From positions 1-20,964 of IMG/VR virus record IMGVR_UViG_3300017917_002846: a stretch of DNA of 20,964 nt; one strand, written 5' to 3'. Made by a program: the position numbers and the translations under genes. Of this stretch, positions 7,042-15,356 are shown piece by piece (positions within the stretch are counted from its first letter, which is position 1; each line of letters opens with the position of its first letter). This DNA is from a virus. Below the pieces are notes generated by a model. The model was not told the origin of the DNA. It did no database searches and saw only the letters and a program-made list of their open reading frames with translations.

Positions 7042-7878
7042 ATGAATTTAGACTTGATTCAAAGCAAGCTGAACGCCCTATCTGCACCTAAAGGAGGTGG
7101 GCAAAAATCTAACGAAAAAGCATTAAGCTTTTGGAAACCAACTGTTGGAAAAGCCTTAGTAAGGTTTGTTCCTTCAAAGTACAATCCCGAAAATCCATTT
7201 AGAGAATTATATTTCCATTATGGGATTGGAAAAAGAACTATTATTTCACCTTCAAACTTCGGTGAAAAAGATCCAATTATCGAATTTGCAAAAGAACTTC
7301 GCAAAACTAAAGAACCTGAAAACTGGAAACTAGCTAAAAAACTTGAACCAAAAATGAGAGTTTTTGCTCCTGTTATCGTTAGAGGTGAAGAAGATAAAGG
7401 AGTACGTTTGTGGGAATTTGGTAAAGAAATTTATCAATCATTACTATCATTAGCTGCTGATGAAGATATCGGAGATTTTACTGATATTATGGAAGGTAGA
7501 GATATGAAAGTTGAAACAGTAGGACCTGAAACTACAGGAACTGAATACAACAAATCTCGTATCATGCCTGCTTTAAAAACTTCAACACTAACTGATAATA
7601 GTGATGATTTAAACAAATGGATGGAAAATCAACCAGATCCAGTTTCATTCTCAAAACGTTATACTTTTGAAGAAATTAAACAATTCTTAGCTGAATGGTT
7701 AAATCCTGAAGAAGAAGCTAAGGAAGAAGAAAGTATTGTAGATGGTCCAGCTACTGATTTTGAACCTACAAATGATCCTAAGTTTGCATTAAGTTCTAAA
7801 CCAACTGCTAATAAAGCATTCCCTCCTAAAAAGGAAATTCCAACTGCGGATGAATTTGATGATTTATTTAAAGACTAA
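7042..7878 (+). CDS. gp32-like single-stranded DNA-binding protein
   Basis: This 278-residue protein coats ssDNA at the replication fork and during recombination. The features fit T4 gp32 (301 aa): a short N-terminal helix, a glycine/lysine turn (PKGGGQKSNEK), a central OB-fold-sized region with aromatics and basics (FWKPTVGKALVRFVP, YFHYGIGKRT), and a C-terminal tail that turns acidic and ends EFDDLFKD, the site used by gp32 to recruit partners. The protein has no cysteine at all, so the gp32 Cys/His zinc site is missing. Order (SSB, recombinase, nuclease, helicase) supports the call. It has its own candidate promoter. An internal AAAGGAGGTG at 7090-7099 resembles a strong Shine-Dalgarno but has no start codon at useful distance. 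Confidence 0.8.
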   Translation: MNLDLIQSKLNALSAPKGGGQKSNEKALSFWKPTVGKALVRFVPSKYNPENPFRELYFHYGIGKRTIISPSNFGEKDPIIEFAKELRKTKEPENWKLAKKLEPKMRVFAPVIVRGEEDKGVRLWEFGKEIYQSLLSLAADEDIGDFTDIMEGRDMKVETVGPETTGTEYNKSRIMPALKTSTLTDNSDDLNKWMENQPDPVSFSKRYTFEEIKQFLAEWLNPEEEAKEEESIVDGPATDFEPTNDPKFALSSKPTANKAFPPKKEIPTADEFDDLFKD

Positions 7879-7885
7879 TTAATTT

Positions 7886-8956
7886 ATGGCCAGTAAAAAA
7901 ACAGAAAGCCTTTCCGGCAAAGTCGGAAAGGCAGTTACTGGGACTTTCTCACTTGATAAGTTCAAAAAAGGTAAAAATCTAGGACAAGGTGCTTCTAATT
8001 TTAAACCACAGGCTTGGATTAAATTTTCTGACCCTGTAGCTGAAACCTTAGAAATGCCCGGAATACCTAAAGGACATATTACTCTAGTTAGAGGTCATAG
8101 TAATACAGGTAAAACAACCTTACTGATTGAGGCTGCAATTGAAGCCCAAAAAACAAACATACTACCAGTTATTATTATAACTGAAATGAAACATAGCTGG
8201 GAACATTGGTCTGCTATGGGATTTGATTTAGGAGAAACAGTTGATGCTGATGGTAATAAAGAATATACAGGATTTTTTCTTTATGCTGATAGAGAACAAC
8301 TTCAATCAATTGAAGATGTAGCTGCTTTTATTGCTGATCTATTAGATGAACAGAAAAAAGGTAATTTACCTTATGATTTATTGTTCTTATGGGATTCAAT
8401 TGGATCTATTCCCTGTCAAATGTCTATAGATAAGAATACTAATTCACCAATGTGGAATGCAGGTGCAATGTCACAACAATTTAGTAATTTTATTAACCAA
8501 AGAATTGTAATGTCTCGTAAGGAATCACAACCTTATACTAACACAATGCTTTGCGTAAATAAAGTATGGGTTGAACCAGCACTTATGCCAATGGCTCAGC
8601 CTAAATTACGTAATAAAAACGGTGATAGTATGTTTTTTGATGCTTCATTCATTATTACTTTTGGTAACGTAACTAGTCCTGGTACTCAAAAGGTAAAAGC
8701 AACTAAAAATGGTAAGGAAATTGAATTTGCGTTGAAAACTAAAATTTCTTGTGATAAAAATCACGTAACAGGAGTAACAGCTAAAGGTACTATTGTAAGT
8801 ACAGCTCACGGGTTTATCAAGAATTCACCTAATGAAATTGCTAAGTATAAAAAAGAACATTCTAAAAATTGGGCTAGTATTTTAGGAAGTGATGATTTTG
8901 ATATCGTTGAAGAAGAAAATACAGATTTTGTAGGAATTGACACATCAGAAATTTAA
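7886..8956 (+). CDS. uvsX: UvsX/RecA-like recombinase
   Basis: The 356-residue ATPase has a Walker A GHSNTGKTT (70-78) directly after a RecA-type entry (PGIPKGHITLVR). A Walker B LLFLWD (165-170) and the segment MLCVNKVW (221-228) fit the core. Its length is close to T4 UvsX (391 aa). Expected role: ATP-dependent strand invasion on gp32-coated ssDNA, feeding recombination-dependent replication. It starts 7 bases after the SSB gene and ends 2 bases before the RNase H gene, so coordinated expression is likely. The first 50 residues are basic, Gly/Lys-rich and probably disordered. A perfect 9-bp hairpin lies within the first 50 bases of the gene. Confidence 0.85.
   Translation: MASKKTESLSGKVGKAVTGTFSLDKFKKGKNLGQGASNFKPQAWIKFSDPVAETLEMPGIPKGHITLVRGHSNTGKTTLLIEAAIEAQKTNILPVIIITEMKHSWEHWSAMGFDLGETVDADGNKEYTGFFLYADREQLQSIEDVAAFIADLLDEQKKGNLPYDLLFLWDSIGSIPCQMSIDKNTNSPMWNAGAMSQQFSNFINQRIVMSRKESQPYTNTMLCVNKVWVEPALMPMAQPKLRNKNGDSMFFDASFIITFGNVTSPGTQKVKATKNGKEIEFALKTKISCDKNHVTGVTAKGTIVSTAHGFIKNSPNEIAKYKKEHSKNWASILGSDDFDIVEEENTDFVGIDTSEI
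7908..7932 (+). promoter_or_regulatory. Start-proximal intragenic hairpin in the recombinase gene
   Basis: GCCTTTCCG (7908-7916) pairs perfectly with CGGAAAGGC (7924-7932) around a 7-base loop. It starts 22 bases after the A of the ATG, inside codons for ESLSGKVGKAV. No T-tract follows, so it is not a terminator. It is unusually GC-rich for this sequence. Confidence 0.55.
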
Positions 8957-8958
8957 TT

Positions 8959-9987
8959 ATGAATTATAAAGATCTTTTAAACAATATAAAAGAAGATTCA
9001 ACTAGCGAGACCCTACACTTAAATAGTAGGGTCTTATTAGTGGATAGTATGAATACTTTCCTGAGATCATTTGCTGTTATAAACAGTACAAATACACAAG
9101 GAACACACGTAGGAGGTATGATTGGGTTTCTAAGATCATTAGCTTATGTAGTTAATTTAGTTCAACCTACTAGAGTAATTTGTGTTTTTGATGGTGAAGG
9201 AAATACTACTAACAGAAAACATTTATATTCTGATTATAAAGGTAATCGTAAATTAAAAAGAGTAACAAATTGGTCTTCATTTGATAATTTAGAAGAGGAA
9301 TCTGCTTCATTATCTCAACAAATGTTAAGACTAATTGATTATTTAAAAACATTACCTATCAACATTATAACTAGAGATAAATTAGAAGCAGATGATATTA
9401 TTGGTTATTTAGCCCCTAAATTTGACTCATCAATTATAATGTCAGCAGACCAAGATTTTTTACAATTGTGTAGTGATACTGTACAAGTGTATTCCCCAAT
9501 TAAGAAAAAATTCTATGGTCCTAAAGAGGTATTTGATGAATATGGATTATGGCCTCAAAACTTTATTAACTACAAAGTACTAATGGGTGATAGTTCTGAT
9601 AATTTACCTGGAGTTAAAGGTCTAGGTCCTAAAAAATTATTTAAATTATTTCCTGAACTTGCTGAAGATGCTAAAGTAACTTTAAAGGAAATTATTCAAA
9701 AAGGACATGACAATCATGAAGAAAATGGAATTTATGGTAATGTTTATTTATTTAGAAAACAACTAGAGATAAATGAACAATTAATGTCATTAGAAAACCC
9801 TAATATCCCTGATTATGATATTGAAGTATTAGAAAGTTTATTATTAGAAAATCCTTATACTCTAAACCAAACAAGATTTTTACAATTACATCAATCAGAT
9901 TTATTAGAAAGACAAATATCCCCTAATATAGAATTTTGGATTCAGAATAATTTTTCGTATCTTACAAATTACAAACATAAAAAATAA
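8959..9987 (+). CDS. RNase H / 5'-3' exonuclease (FEN family, T4 Rnh-like)
   Basis: The 342-residue protein has the acidic clusters of the FEN/5' nuclease family: D29 (LLVDSMNTF), D78 (VFDGEG), EADD at 143-146, SADQD at 162-166 and GDSSDN at 210-215. These are followed by the helix-hairpin-helix entry LPGVKGLGPKK. T4 RNase H (305 aa) removes RNA primers and adjacent DNA from lagging-strand fragments; that is the expected role here, and may matter more because the polymerase lacks an obvious nuclease. The conserved core only begins near residue 24, so the first about 23 residues are an extension. Those residues are encoded partly by a strong hairpin. It starts 2 bases after the recombinase stop. 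Confidence 0.85.
   Translation: MNYKDLLNNIKEDSTSETLHLNSRVLLVDSMNTFLRSFAVINSTNTQGTHVGGMIGFLRSLAYVVNLVQPTRVICVFDGEGNTTNRKHLYSDYKGNRKLKRVTNWSSFDNLEEESASLSQQMLRLIDYLKTLPINIITRDKLEADDIIGYLAPKFDSSIIMSADQDFLQLCSDTVQVYSPIKKKFYGPKEVFDEYGLWPQNFINYKVLMGDSSDNLPGVKGLGPKKLFKLFPELAEDAKVTLKEIIQKGHDNHEENGIYGNVYLFRKQLEINEQLMSLENPNIPDYDIEVLESLLLENPYTLNQTRFLQLHQSDLLERQISPNIEFWIQNNFSYLTNYKHKK
9008..9034 (+). promoter_or_regulatory. Start-proximal intragenic hairpin in the RNase H gene
   Basis: AGACCCTAC (9008-9016) pairs perfectly with GTAGGGTCT (9026-9034), with a 9-base A/T loop, about 50 bases into the gene. The following TTATTAG is only weakly T-rich, so termination is unlikely. It is the second such hairpin in two consecutive genes. 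Confidence 0.55.
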
Positions 9988-9998
9988 AAGTTATATAA

Positions 9999-11378
9999 AT
10001 GGTTGCATTCGCTAGTTTAAAAGATTATGGACCTTCATTTCAAATAAAAGTCATTAATTCTTTATTAAAAAACAAAGCATTCTTACTTAATGTTAGAGAT
10101 ATTATTGATGATAATCATTTCGAACATCCTGGTCATAAATGGGTTTTAACTGAGACATTAAAATATTTTGACAAGTATCATACTACACCTACCTTAGATA
10201 CTTTAAAAATTGAAGTTAAAAAGATAGATAATGATATTTTACAAACTGCTGTAAAAGAACAGTTAAAATTAGTTTATACTACTCAATATGATGATCAAGA
10301 ATATGTTGAAGAAGAATTCTCTAATTTTTGTAAAAATCAATTACTAAAAAACGCTTTATTAGATTCAGTAGATTTACTAAAAAACGGACATTACGATGAT
10401 ATTAGATTATTAATTGATAATGCCTTAAAAGCAGGAGCTGATAAAAACTTAGGTCATGAGTATGTTAAAGATATTGAAGATCGATATAGAGAAGAAAGTA
10501 GAAAAGTAGTACCTACACCTTGGCCTTTAATTAATGATTTATTACAAGGAGGATTAGGAAACGGTGATTTTGGATTAATATTTGGAGGACCTGGTGGTGG
10601 TAAATCATGGGCTTTAGTTGCATTAGGAGCTACAGCAGCTTCATTAGGTTATAAAGTAATACATTATACTTTAGAATTAGGTGAATCTTATGTTGGTAAA
10701 AGATATGATGCTTTCTTTACAAGTATTCCTGTTAATTTAATTCATAACCATCAAGATGAAGTTAAGGATAAATTAAAAGATTTTGATAATAATGTTATTA
10801 TTAAAGAATATGCTCCTAAAATTGCTTCATTAACTACTATTAAATCTCATATCCAAAAAACAAAAGATTTAGGTTTTACACCTGATTTAATTCTAATTGA
10901 TTATGTTGATTTATTAAAACCACCTTCTAAACGTAGTAGAGATAGAAAAGAAGAAATTGATGACTTATACTACGGAACTAAAAGCTTAGCCAAAGAACTA
11001 GATTTACCTATTTGGTCAGTATCACAAGTAAATCGTTCAGGTGCTAAAGATGAGGTAGTAGAAGGAGATAAAGCAGCTGGATCTTATGATAAAATGATGG
11101 TGATTGATTTTGGTATGTCTCAATCACGTTTAAGAAAAGATAAAACAGAAGGTACTGGACGTTTCCACATCATGAAAAATAGATACGGAATGGATGGTAT
11201 GACATACTTTGCAGAAATTGATACTTCAACAGGTCACATTGTTATGGATGAAAGAGAGATAGTTGATGAAACTCCTGCTGAAAATTCGAAACCTTCATTT
11301 GGAGGAATTACAACTAATGAGAAAAATGCAATGAGTGATTTGTTCAAACACTTCACTTTAAGCAATGATACTGAATAA
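9999..11378 (+). CDS. Replicative DNA helicase (gp41/DnaB-like)
   Basis: The 459-residue protein has a DnaB-type layout. An N-terminal helical domain (about 1-150) precedes a RecA-like motor with Walker A GGPGGGKS (196-203), a catalytic Glu in YTLELGE (E226 or E229), Walker B LILIDYVDLL (297-306) and SQVNR (342-346), the DnaB motif that contacts the nucleotide. It should form a hexamer unwinding DNA 5' to 3' on the lagging strand, as T4 gp41 (475 aa) does. The C-terminus (about 415-459) is polar and probably flexible. No separate primase gene is in the window. The leader motif AAAAGTTAT lies just upstream, with the start 11 bases after the previous stop. Confidence 0.88.
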   Translation: MVAFASLKDYGPSFQIKVINSLLKNKAFLLNVRDIIDDNHFEHPGHKWVLTETLKYFDKYHTTPTLDTLKIEVKKIDNDILQTAVKEQLKLVYTTQYDDQEYVEEEFSNFCKNQLLKNALLDSVDLLKNGHYDDIRLLIDNALKAGADKNLGHEYVKDIEDRYREESRKVVPTPWPLINDLLQGGLGNGDFGLIFGGPGGGKSWALVALGATAASLGYKVIHYTLELGESYVGKRYDAFFTSIPVNLIHNHQDEVKDKLKDFDNNVIIKEYAPKIASLTTIKSHIQKTKDLGFTPDLILIDYVDLLKPPSKRSRDRKEEIDDLYYGTKSLAKELDLPIWSVSQVNRSGAKDEVVEGDKAAGSYDKMMVIDFGMSQSRLRKDKTEGTGRFHIMKNRYGMDGMTYFAEIDTSTGHIVMDEREIVDETPAENSKPSFGGITTNEKNAMSDLFKHFTLSNDTE

Positions 11379-11412
11379 TATTTATGACCACGTTTTTTAA
11401 AAATAAAAATTT

Positions 11413-12363
11413 ATGTTAACTGAACCAAGACACTATTATAAACCATTTGAATACCAAGAAGCATTTGACTTCTACCTAAACCAACAAAGAGCACACTGGC
11501 TCGCAGATGAAGTCCCATTAGCATCCGATTTAAATGATTGGAAATTAAAACTAACAGAATCTGAAAAGAATTTAATAGGAAATATCCTAAAATCATTTGC
11601 ACAAACTGAAGTACACGTAAATGATTATTGGTCATCAAATGTATCAAAATGGTTCCCAAAACCAGAGATTGTAGCAATGACTTCAACTTTTGGTTCATTT
11701 GAAGCAATTCATGCTCAAGCATATGCTCGTTTAAATGAAGAGTTAGGACTAGAAGATTTTGCTGCATTTTTAGAAGATGAAGCCTCAGCAGCTAAAATTG
11801 AACGTTTGTTATCAATTCCTAATGATACTATCGAAGAAAAAGCGCAATCTTTAGCTATATTCTCTGCATTCACGGAAGGTGTTAATTTATTCTCTTCATT
11901 CGCGATTTTAATGTCTTTTCAATTGAGAAACTTAATGAAAGGTACAGGTCAAATTGTTGAATGGTCTGTAAGAGATGAATCACTTCATTCACAAGCTGGT
12001 TGTTGGTTATTTAGAACTCTTCTAAAAGAGCAACCTCACTTAAACACAGATGAACTAAGAAATAAAGTAACTGAAGCTTGCCATCTATCAGTACAATTAG
12101 AATTTAATTTTATTGATAAAGCATTTGAAATGGGAGCAGTTGAAGGTTTAAATGTAGATCAATTGAAAAACTTCATCAAAGCTAGAGCAAACGAAAAAAT
12201 GATTGAATTAGGTTATCACGCGGTTTACAATGACATTGATCCAAATTTATTAAAACAAATGGAATGGTTCGGTCACTTAACATCAGGCAAAACACACCAA
12301 GATTTCTTTGCAGGTAGAGTAACAGATTATGCTAAATCAACTTCTGATTGGTCAGATTTATAA
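11413..12363 (+). CDS. nrdB: Ribonucleotide reductase class I, small (beta) subunit
   Basis: The 316-residue protein keeps the full set of metal ligands and the radical tyrosine. These are E66, E97, H100 and Y104 (FEAIHAQAYARL), E155, E189 and H192 (VRDESLH). The spacings 66-97-100 and 155-189-192 equal those of E. coli D84-E115-H118 and E204-E238-H241. It generates the tyrosyl radical that the large subunit uses to reduce ribonucleotides, supplying dNTPs for phage replication. The C-terminus, which normally docks into NrdA, ends KSTSDWSDL. The gene precedes nrdA, the reverse of the T4 order, with a 19-base gap. ATATTTA at 11378-11384 lies in the 34-base gap upstream. Confidence 0.93.
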   Translation: MLTEPRHYYKPFEYQEAFDFYLNQQRAHWLADEVPLASDLNDWKLKLTESEKNLIGNILKSFAQTEVHVNDYWSSNVSKWFPKPEIVAMTSTFGSFEAIHAQAYARLNEELGLEDFAAFLEDEASAAKIERLLSIPNDTIEEKAQSLAIFSAFTEGVNLFSSFAILMSFQLRNLMKGTGQIVEWSVRDESLHSQAGCWLFRTLLKEQPHLNTDELRNKVTEACHLSVQLEFNFIDKAFEMGAVEGLNVDQLKNFIKARANEKMIELGYHAVYNDIDPNLLKQMEWFGHLTSGKTHQDFFAGRVTDYAKSTSDWSDL

Positions 12364-12382
12364 AATAAATTAAAACAAACAT

Positions 12383-14113
12383 ATGAGTATACAAGTAGAT
12401 ACAACCAATTGGACTAAAGGGAAAAATTACCCTGAATGGATGGATCAAATAGGATTAGATATTATCTCTAAAGGATATCTTTTACCTGAAGAAGATGCAT
12501 TTAAAGCATTTTTAAGAGTAAGTAAAGCATCAGCAAGAAGATTAAAACGTAAAGATTTACAACCTTTCTTTTATGAAGCAATGGTTAAAAATTGGTTATG
12601 TTTAGCATCTCCTGTATTATCAAATATGGGAACAGAAAGAGGAATGCCTATTTCATGTTTTGGAATTGATGTAGAAGATTCAATTGAAGGAATTGCTGGT
12701 TCTAACTCAGAGCTAATGAGATTATCATCTCAAGGTGGTGGAGTAGGTGTAGGTTTATCTCGAATCAGAGGTAGAGGTAAAGCAATCAAAGATAATGGAG
12801 TAAGTGAAGGTGTAGTTCCATGGGCTAAGATATTTGATTCAACTATTTTAGCAACTAACCAAGGTTCAGTACGTAGAGGAGCAGCTTCCGTAAACTTAAA
12901 CATCAATCACCCAGATATTGAAGAATTTTTAGGAATTAGACGACCAAAAGGTGATGTTAACAGACAATGTTTGAATCTTCATCAATGTGTTGTAATTGAT
13001 GATGTTTTTATGAATAAACTTGAAGAAAGAGATCCAAAAGCATTAAAATTATGGGGTGAAATTCTAAAAACACGTTTAGAGACAGGTGAACCTTATATTA
13101 TGTTTGAAGATAATGTTAATAATGCTAATCCTCAACCATACAAAAACAATAATTTAAAAGTAACAATGACGAACATTTGTTCTGAAATTGCACTTTACAC
13201 AGATGAATTACATTCATTTATTTGTTGTTTATCTTCATTGAATTTAGCAAGATGGGATGAGTGGAAAGATTATAAGTTTGAAAATGGGATGGATTTACCT
13301 GAACTATCAACTTGGTTTTTAGAAGGTGCATTACAAGAATTTATTGATCGTGCTAAAAACATTAAATTCTTTGAAAATACTGTACGTTCAGCTGTTAAAG
13401 GTAGAGCAATTGGTTTAGGAGTATTAGGATGGCATACATTTTTACAATCTAAAAACTTACCATTTACAGGTATTCCTGCTGATACTTACACTAGAATGAT
13501 GTTTGAATTTATTGAGCAAGGTGCTTTAAGAGCCTCTAAAGAACAAGCAGAATTGTATGGAGAACCAGAATGGTGTAAAGGAACAGGATTACGCCATACT
13601 CACCATTTAGCAATTGCCCCTACTGTATCTAATGCTCATATTTCAGGTGGTGTTTCACCATCAATTGAACCAATTCCAGCTAATGTTTATAACTTAAAAA
13701 CAGCTAAAGGTGTATTTATTAAGAAAAATAAAATACTAGAGCAATTACTTGAATCTAAAGGATTTAATATTGATAGTATTTGGGATCAAATCTTAAAAGA
13801 TCAAGGTTCAGTATTAGGATTACCTGATTATATCTTATCTCAAGAAGAAAAAGAAGTATTTTTGACATTTAAAGAAATTAATCAATTAGATTTAGTAAGA
13901 CAAAATGCTATTCGTCAAAAATATGTAGACCAAGCAATATCTTTAAATTTATGTTTTGATCCTAATGATACTCCTAAATTTATTAGTACAGTACATAAAG
14001 AAGCACATAAACTAGGAATAAAAACGCTATACTATCTACGCACTGAATCAGTACTACGTGGTGACAATTTAAATAGAACCGCTGAAAGCGCATGTATTTC
14101 CTGTGAAGGTTAA
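12383..14113 (+). CDS. nrdA: Ribonucleotide reductase class I, large (alpha) subunit
   Basis: This 576-residue catalytic subunit shows the complete active site: C92 (PISCFG), N264-C266-E268 (TNICSEI), the partner cysteine at C281/C282 (ICCLSSLNLA), the radical-transfer tyrosines Y550/Y551 (LYYLRTES) and the C-terminal redox pair C571/C574 (ESACISCEG). It is far shorter than E. coli NrdA (about 760 aa), mostly because the N-terminal ATP-cone is missing: the sequence goes directly into the catalytic N-terminal region. Overall dATP activity inhibition through a cone is therefore not expected. That suits a phage that wants dNTP synthesis kept on. The intact C-terminus argues against truncation. 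Confidence 0.93.
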   Translation: MSIQVDTTNWTKGKNYPEWMDQIGLDIISKGYLLPEEDAFKAFLRVSKASARRLKRKDLQPFFYEAMVKNWLCLASPVLSNMGTERGMPISCFGIDVEDSIEGIAGSNSELMRLSSQGGGVGVGLSRIRGRGKAIKDNGVSEGVVPWAKIFDSTILATNQGSVRRGAASVNLNINHPDIEEFLGIRRPKGDVNRQCLNLHQCVVIDDVFMNKLEERDPKALKLWGEILKTRLETGEPYIMFEDNVNNANPQPYKNNNLKVTMTNICSEIALYTDELHSFICCLSSLNLARWDEWKDYKFENGMDLPELSTWFLEGALQEFIDRAKNIKFFENTVRSAVKGRAIGLGVLGWHTFLQSKNLPFTGIPADTYTRMMFEFIEQGALRASKEQAELYGEPEWCKGTGLRHTHHLAIAPTVSNAHISGGVSPSIEPIPANVYNLKTAKGVFIKKNKILEQLLESKGFNIDSIWDQILKDQGSVLGLPDYILSQEEKEVFLTFKEINQLDLVRQNAIRQKYVDQAISLNLCFDPNDTPKFISTVHKEAHKLGIKTLYYLRTESVLRGDNLNRTAESACISCEG

Positions 14114-14275
14114 TTATGAAAAAACTATAACTAAAATACCGGTGGAGCAGCTATCCCATTTGCTTTTACCAAAATCATTAAAATCTCTAAAAGAATTTTA
14201 AAATATTATTTTTTAAATATAGCCTCAACCTTAAAAAGTTATAAAGAATATGAAGTAAAGTAATATTTATATTAA
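14114..14275. other. Intergenic gap between nrdA and the lectin gene
   Basis: The 162 bases form the largest gap in the window. They contain AAAAGTTAT (14234-14242) and TAATATTTAT (14261-14270), both recurring intergenic motifs. An ATG at 14116 is followed by a stop after four codons. A different frame from GTG 14103 to TAA 14201 could encode 32 residues (including KIPVEQLSHLLLPKSLKSL), but GTG use and lack of context make it weak. No convincing terminator or tRNA fold was seen. A promoter for the accessory block probably lies here. Confidence 0.4.
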
Positions 14276-15280
14276 ATGAAACTTGATCTGCAACATATAA
14301 CCAAATTGTTATGCCTCCTTATTCTCACTATAGGAGGCATTTCTTTCTCATATAGCCAGACATTTACTCATTCTGGATTTATTTACGGAGGTAACGGAAC
14401 AGGAATACCAGGAGTATATGTCTATCTGTATAAGAGGACTACTCCTACATTAACTGGATTTACTTCTCAACAAAACTATAATGGCCACTCCTATTATAGA
14501 TCAACATCTTCTATGACATGGACAGCTGCAAGACAGGCTTGTGCTAATATGGGAGGATATTTAGTGACAGTTACTTCAGCAGCTGAAAATAATTTTATTT
14601 TTAATCTATGGCCTTCAGGATGGATAGGATTAACAGATGAAGTAGTAGAAGGGCAATGGAGATGGGTAACAGGAGAACCATACTCTTGGACTAACTGGAA
14701 CCCAGGAGAACCTAATAATGCTGGTAATGAAGATTATGTACAATTTGTTGGAGGAGGTAGATGGAATGATTTACCTAATGTAGCTTTACCTTATGTATTA
14801 GAGTTTGATTATATAGTTACTTTTACACCTTGGGAAGTAGCAGCAGTTTCAATAACTGATTTAACAGGTAGATATTCATTTTCAATGCCAACAAATCCAT
14901 CAGTAGAGTGGTACATAACATTCTCAGCTCCTTCTTTACCTACATTACAAGTAAGTGATGCTCAAGCAGCAAATCAAATAATACTTGGTAATACAGCTCA
15001 AAGAAGTAGAGACTTTTATAGATTTGATGTTAATAACGATTCAAGATTTACAGTATCAGATGTATACTCAATATATGCTAGAAGAAATGGTTTATTAAAT
15101 TCATTTCAAGCATCACCTCCAGATAGTAGAATATTTACTACATCTCAGTGGACCTTAATAACAAATAACATAGCTAATCTAAAAGGAAGTCATCCTGGAG
15201 TCCAATCAATAACAATTAATAATCCAGTATCTGGAGGAGTTTCAACTTATTACATAACAAGAGTAGGGTATAATAATTAA
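14276..15280 (+). CDS. Secreted C-type lectin with dockerin-like module
   Basis: The 334-residue protein has a signal peptide (about 1-28, ending SYSQ). Residues about 33-55 start an immunoglobulin/transthyretin-like beta-sandwich (GTGIPGVYVYLY) that resumes at about 183-220 (PWEVAAVSITDLTGRYSF). A C-type lectin domain (about 71-178) sits between. It has WIGL (116-119), the Ca2+/mannose-type EPN triplet (145-147) and WND (163-165). The mature protein has a single cysteine (C89); the usual partner before the final Glu is replaced (YVLEF), so the standard disulfide is absent. A dockerin-like calcium loop follows: D251, N253, D255, D262. The last about 110 residues resemble the C-terminus of the next protein. 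Likely role: exported sugar binding, anchored by a cohesin. No T9SS tail is seen. Confidence 0.8.
   Translation: MKLDLQHITKLLCLLILTIGGISFSYSQTFTHSGFIYGGNGTGIPGVYVYLYKRTTPTLTGFTSQQNYNGHSYYRSTSSMTWTAARQACANMGGYLVTVTSAAENNFIFNLWPSGWIGLTDEVVEGQWRWVTGEPYSWTNWNPGEPNNAGNEDYVQFVGGGRWNDLPNVALPYVLEFDYIVTFTPWEVAAVSITDLTGRYSFSMPTNPSVEWYITFSAPSLPTLQVSDAQAANQIILGNTAQRSRDFYRFDVNNDSRFTVSDVYSIYARRNGLLNSFQASPPDSRIFTTSQWTLITNNIANLKGSHPGVQSITINNPVSGGVSTYYITRVGYNN
14311..14340 (+). promoter_or_regulatory. Start-proximal intragenic hairpin in the lectin gene
   Basis: ATGCCTCCT (14311-14319) pairs perfectly with AGGAGGCAT (14332-14340) across a 12-base loop, 35 bases into the gene, within the signal-peptide codons. 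The 3' arm carries AGGAGG. Downstream TTTCTTTCTC is T-rich, so partial termination or attenuation is conceivable. Confidence 0.5.
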
Positions 15281-15305
15281 CAAATATTTATTACAAGACA
15301 TAAGA

Positions 15306-15327
15306 GTGCGAAAGCACCTGGTTTTTT
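15306..15327 (+). terminator. Weak candidate terminator or RNA hairpin
   Basis: GTGC-GAAA-GCAC (15306-15317) forms a 4-bp stem closed by a GNRA tetraloop, followed by CTGG and six T (15322-15327). The short stem and displaced T-tract make it a weak terminator at best. It lies in the 76-base gap after the lectin gene and may set different levels for the two genes. Confidence 0.35.
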
Positions 15328-15356
15328 GAATTACTAACAACTTAAATAAAAAAGAA

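Noticed and set aside
11411-11767. Minus-strand open frame opposite nrdB (118 codons)
   Set aside because: Leu/Gln-rich shadow of nrdB codons in an otherwise all-plus region; no leader or family.
14103-14201. Possible 32-codon ORF from GTG overlapping the end of nrdA
   Set aside because: GTG start, no homology I recognise, and position in a gap likely to hold regulatory sequence. Kept only as a note in the gap entry.
14262-14271. T4-type late promoter TATAAATA on the minus strand
   Set aside because: The sequence matches on the minus strand, but the genes upstream in that direction are all on the plus strand, so it would only make antisense RNA. More likely a by-product of the forward ATATTTAT motif.
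14114-14275. tRNA or other structured RNA gene after nrdA
   Set aside because: No cloverleaf arms or CCA-like end could be formed; only short AT-rich complementarity.
14486-14809. Diversity-generating retroelement target in the C-type lectin domain
   Set aside because: No reverse transcriptase, template repeat or matching second copy is visible in the window, and the lectin domain is internal rather than C-terminal.
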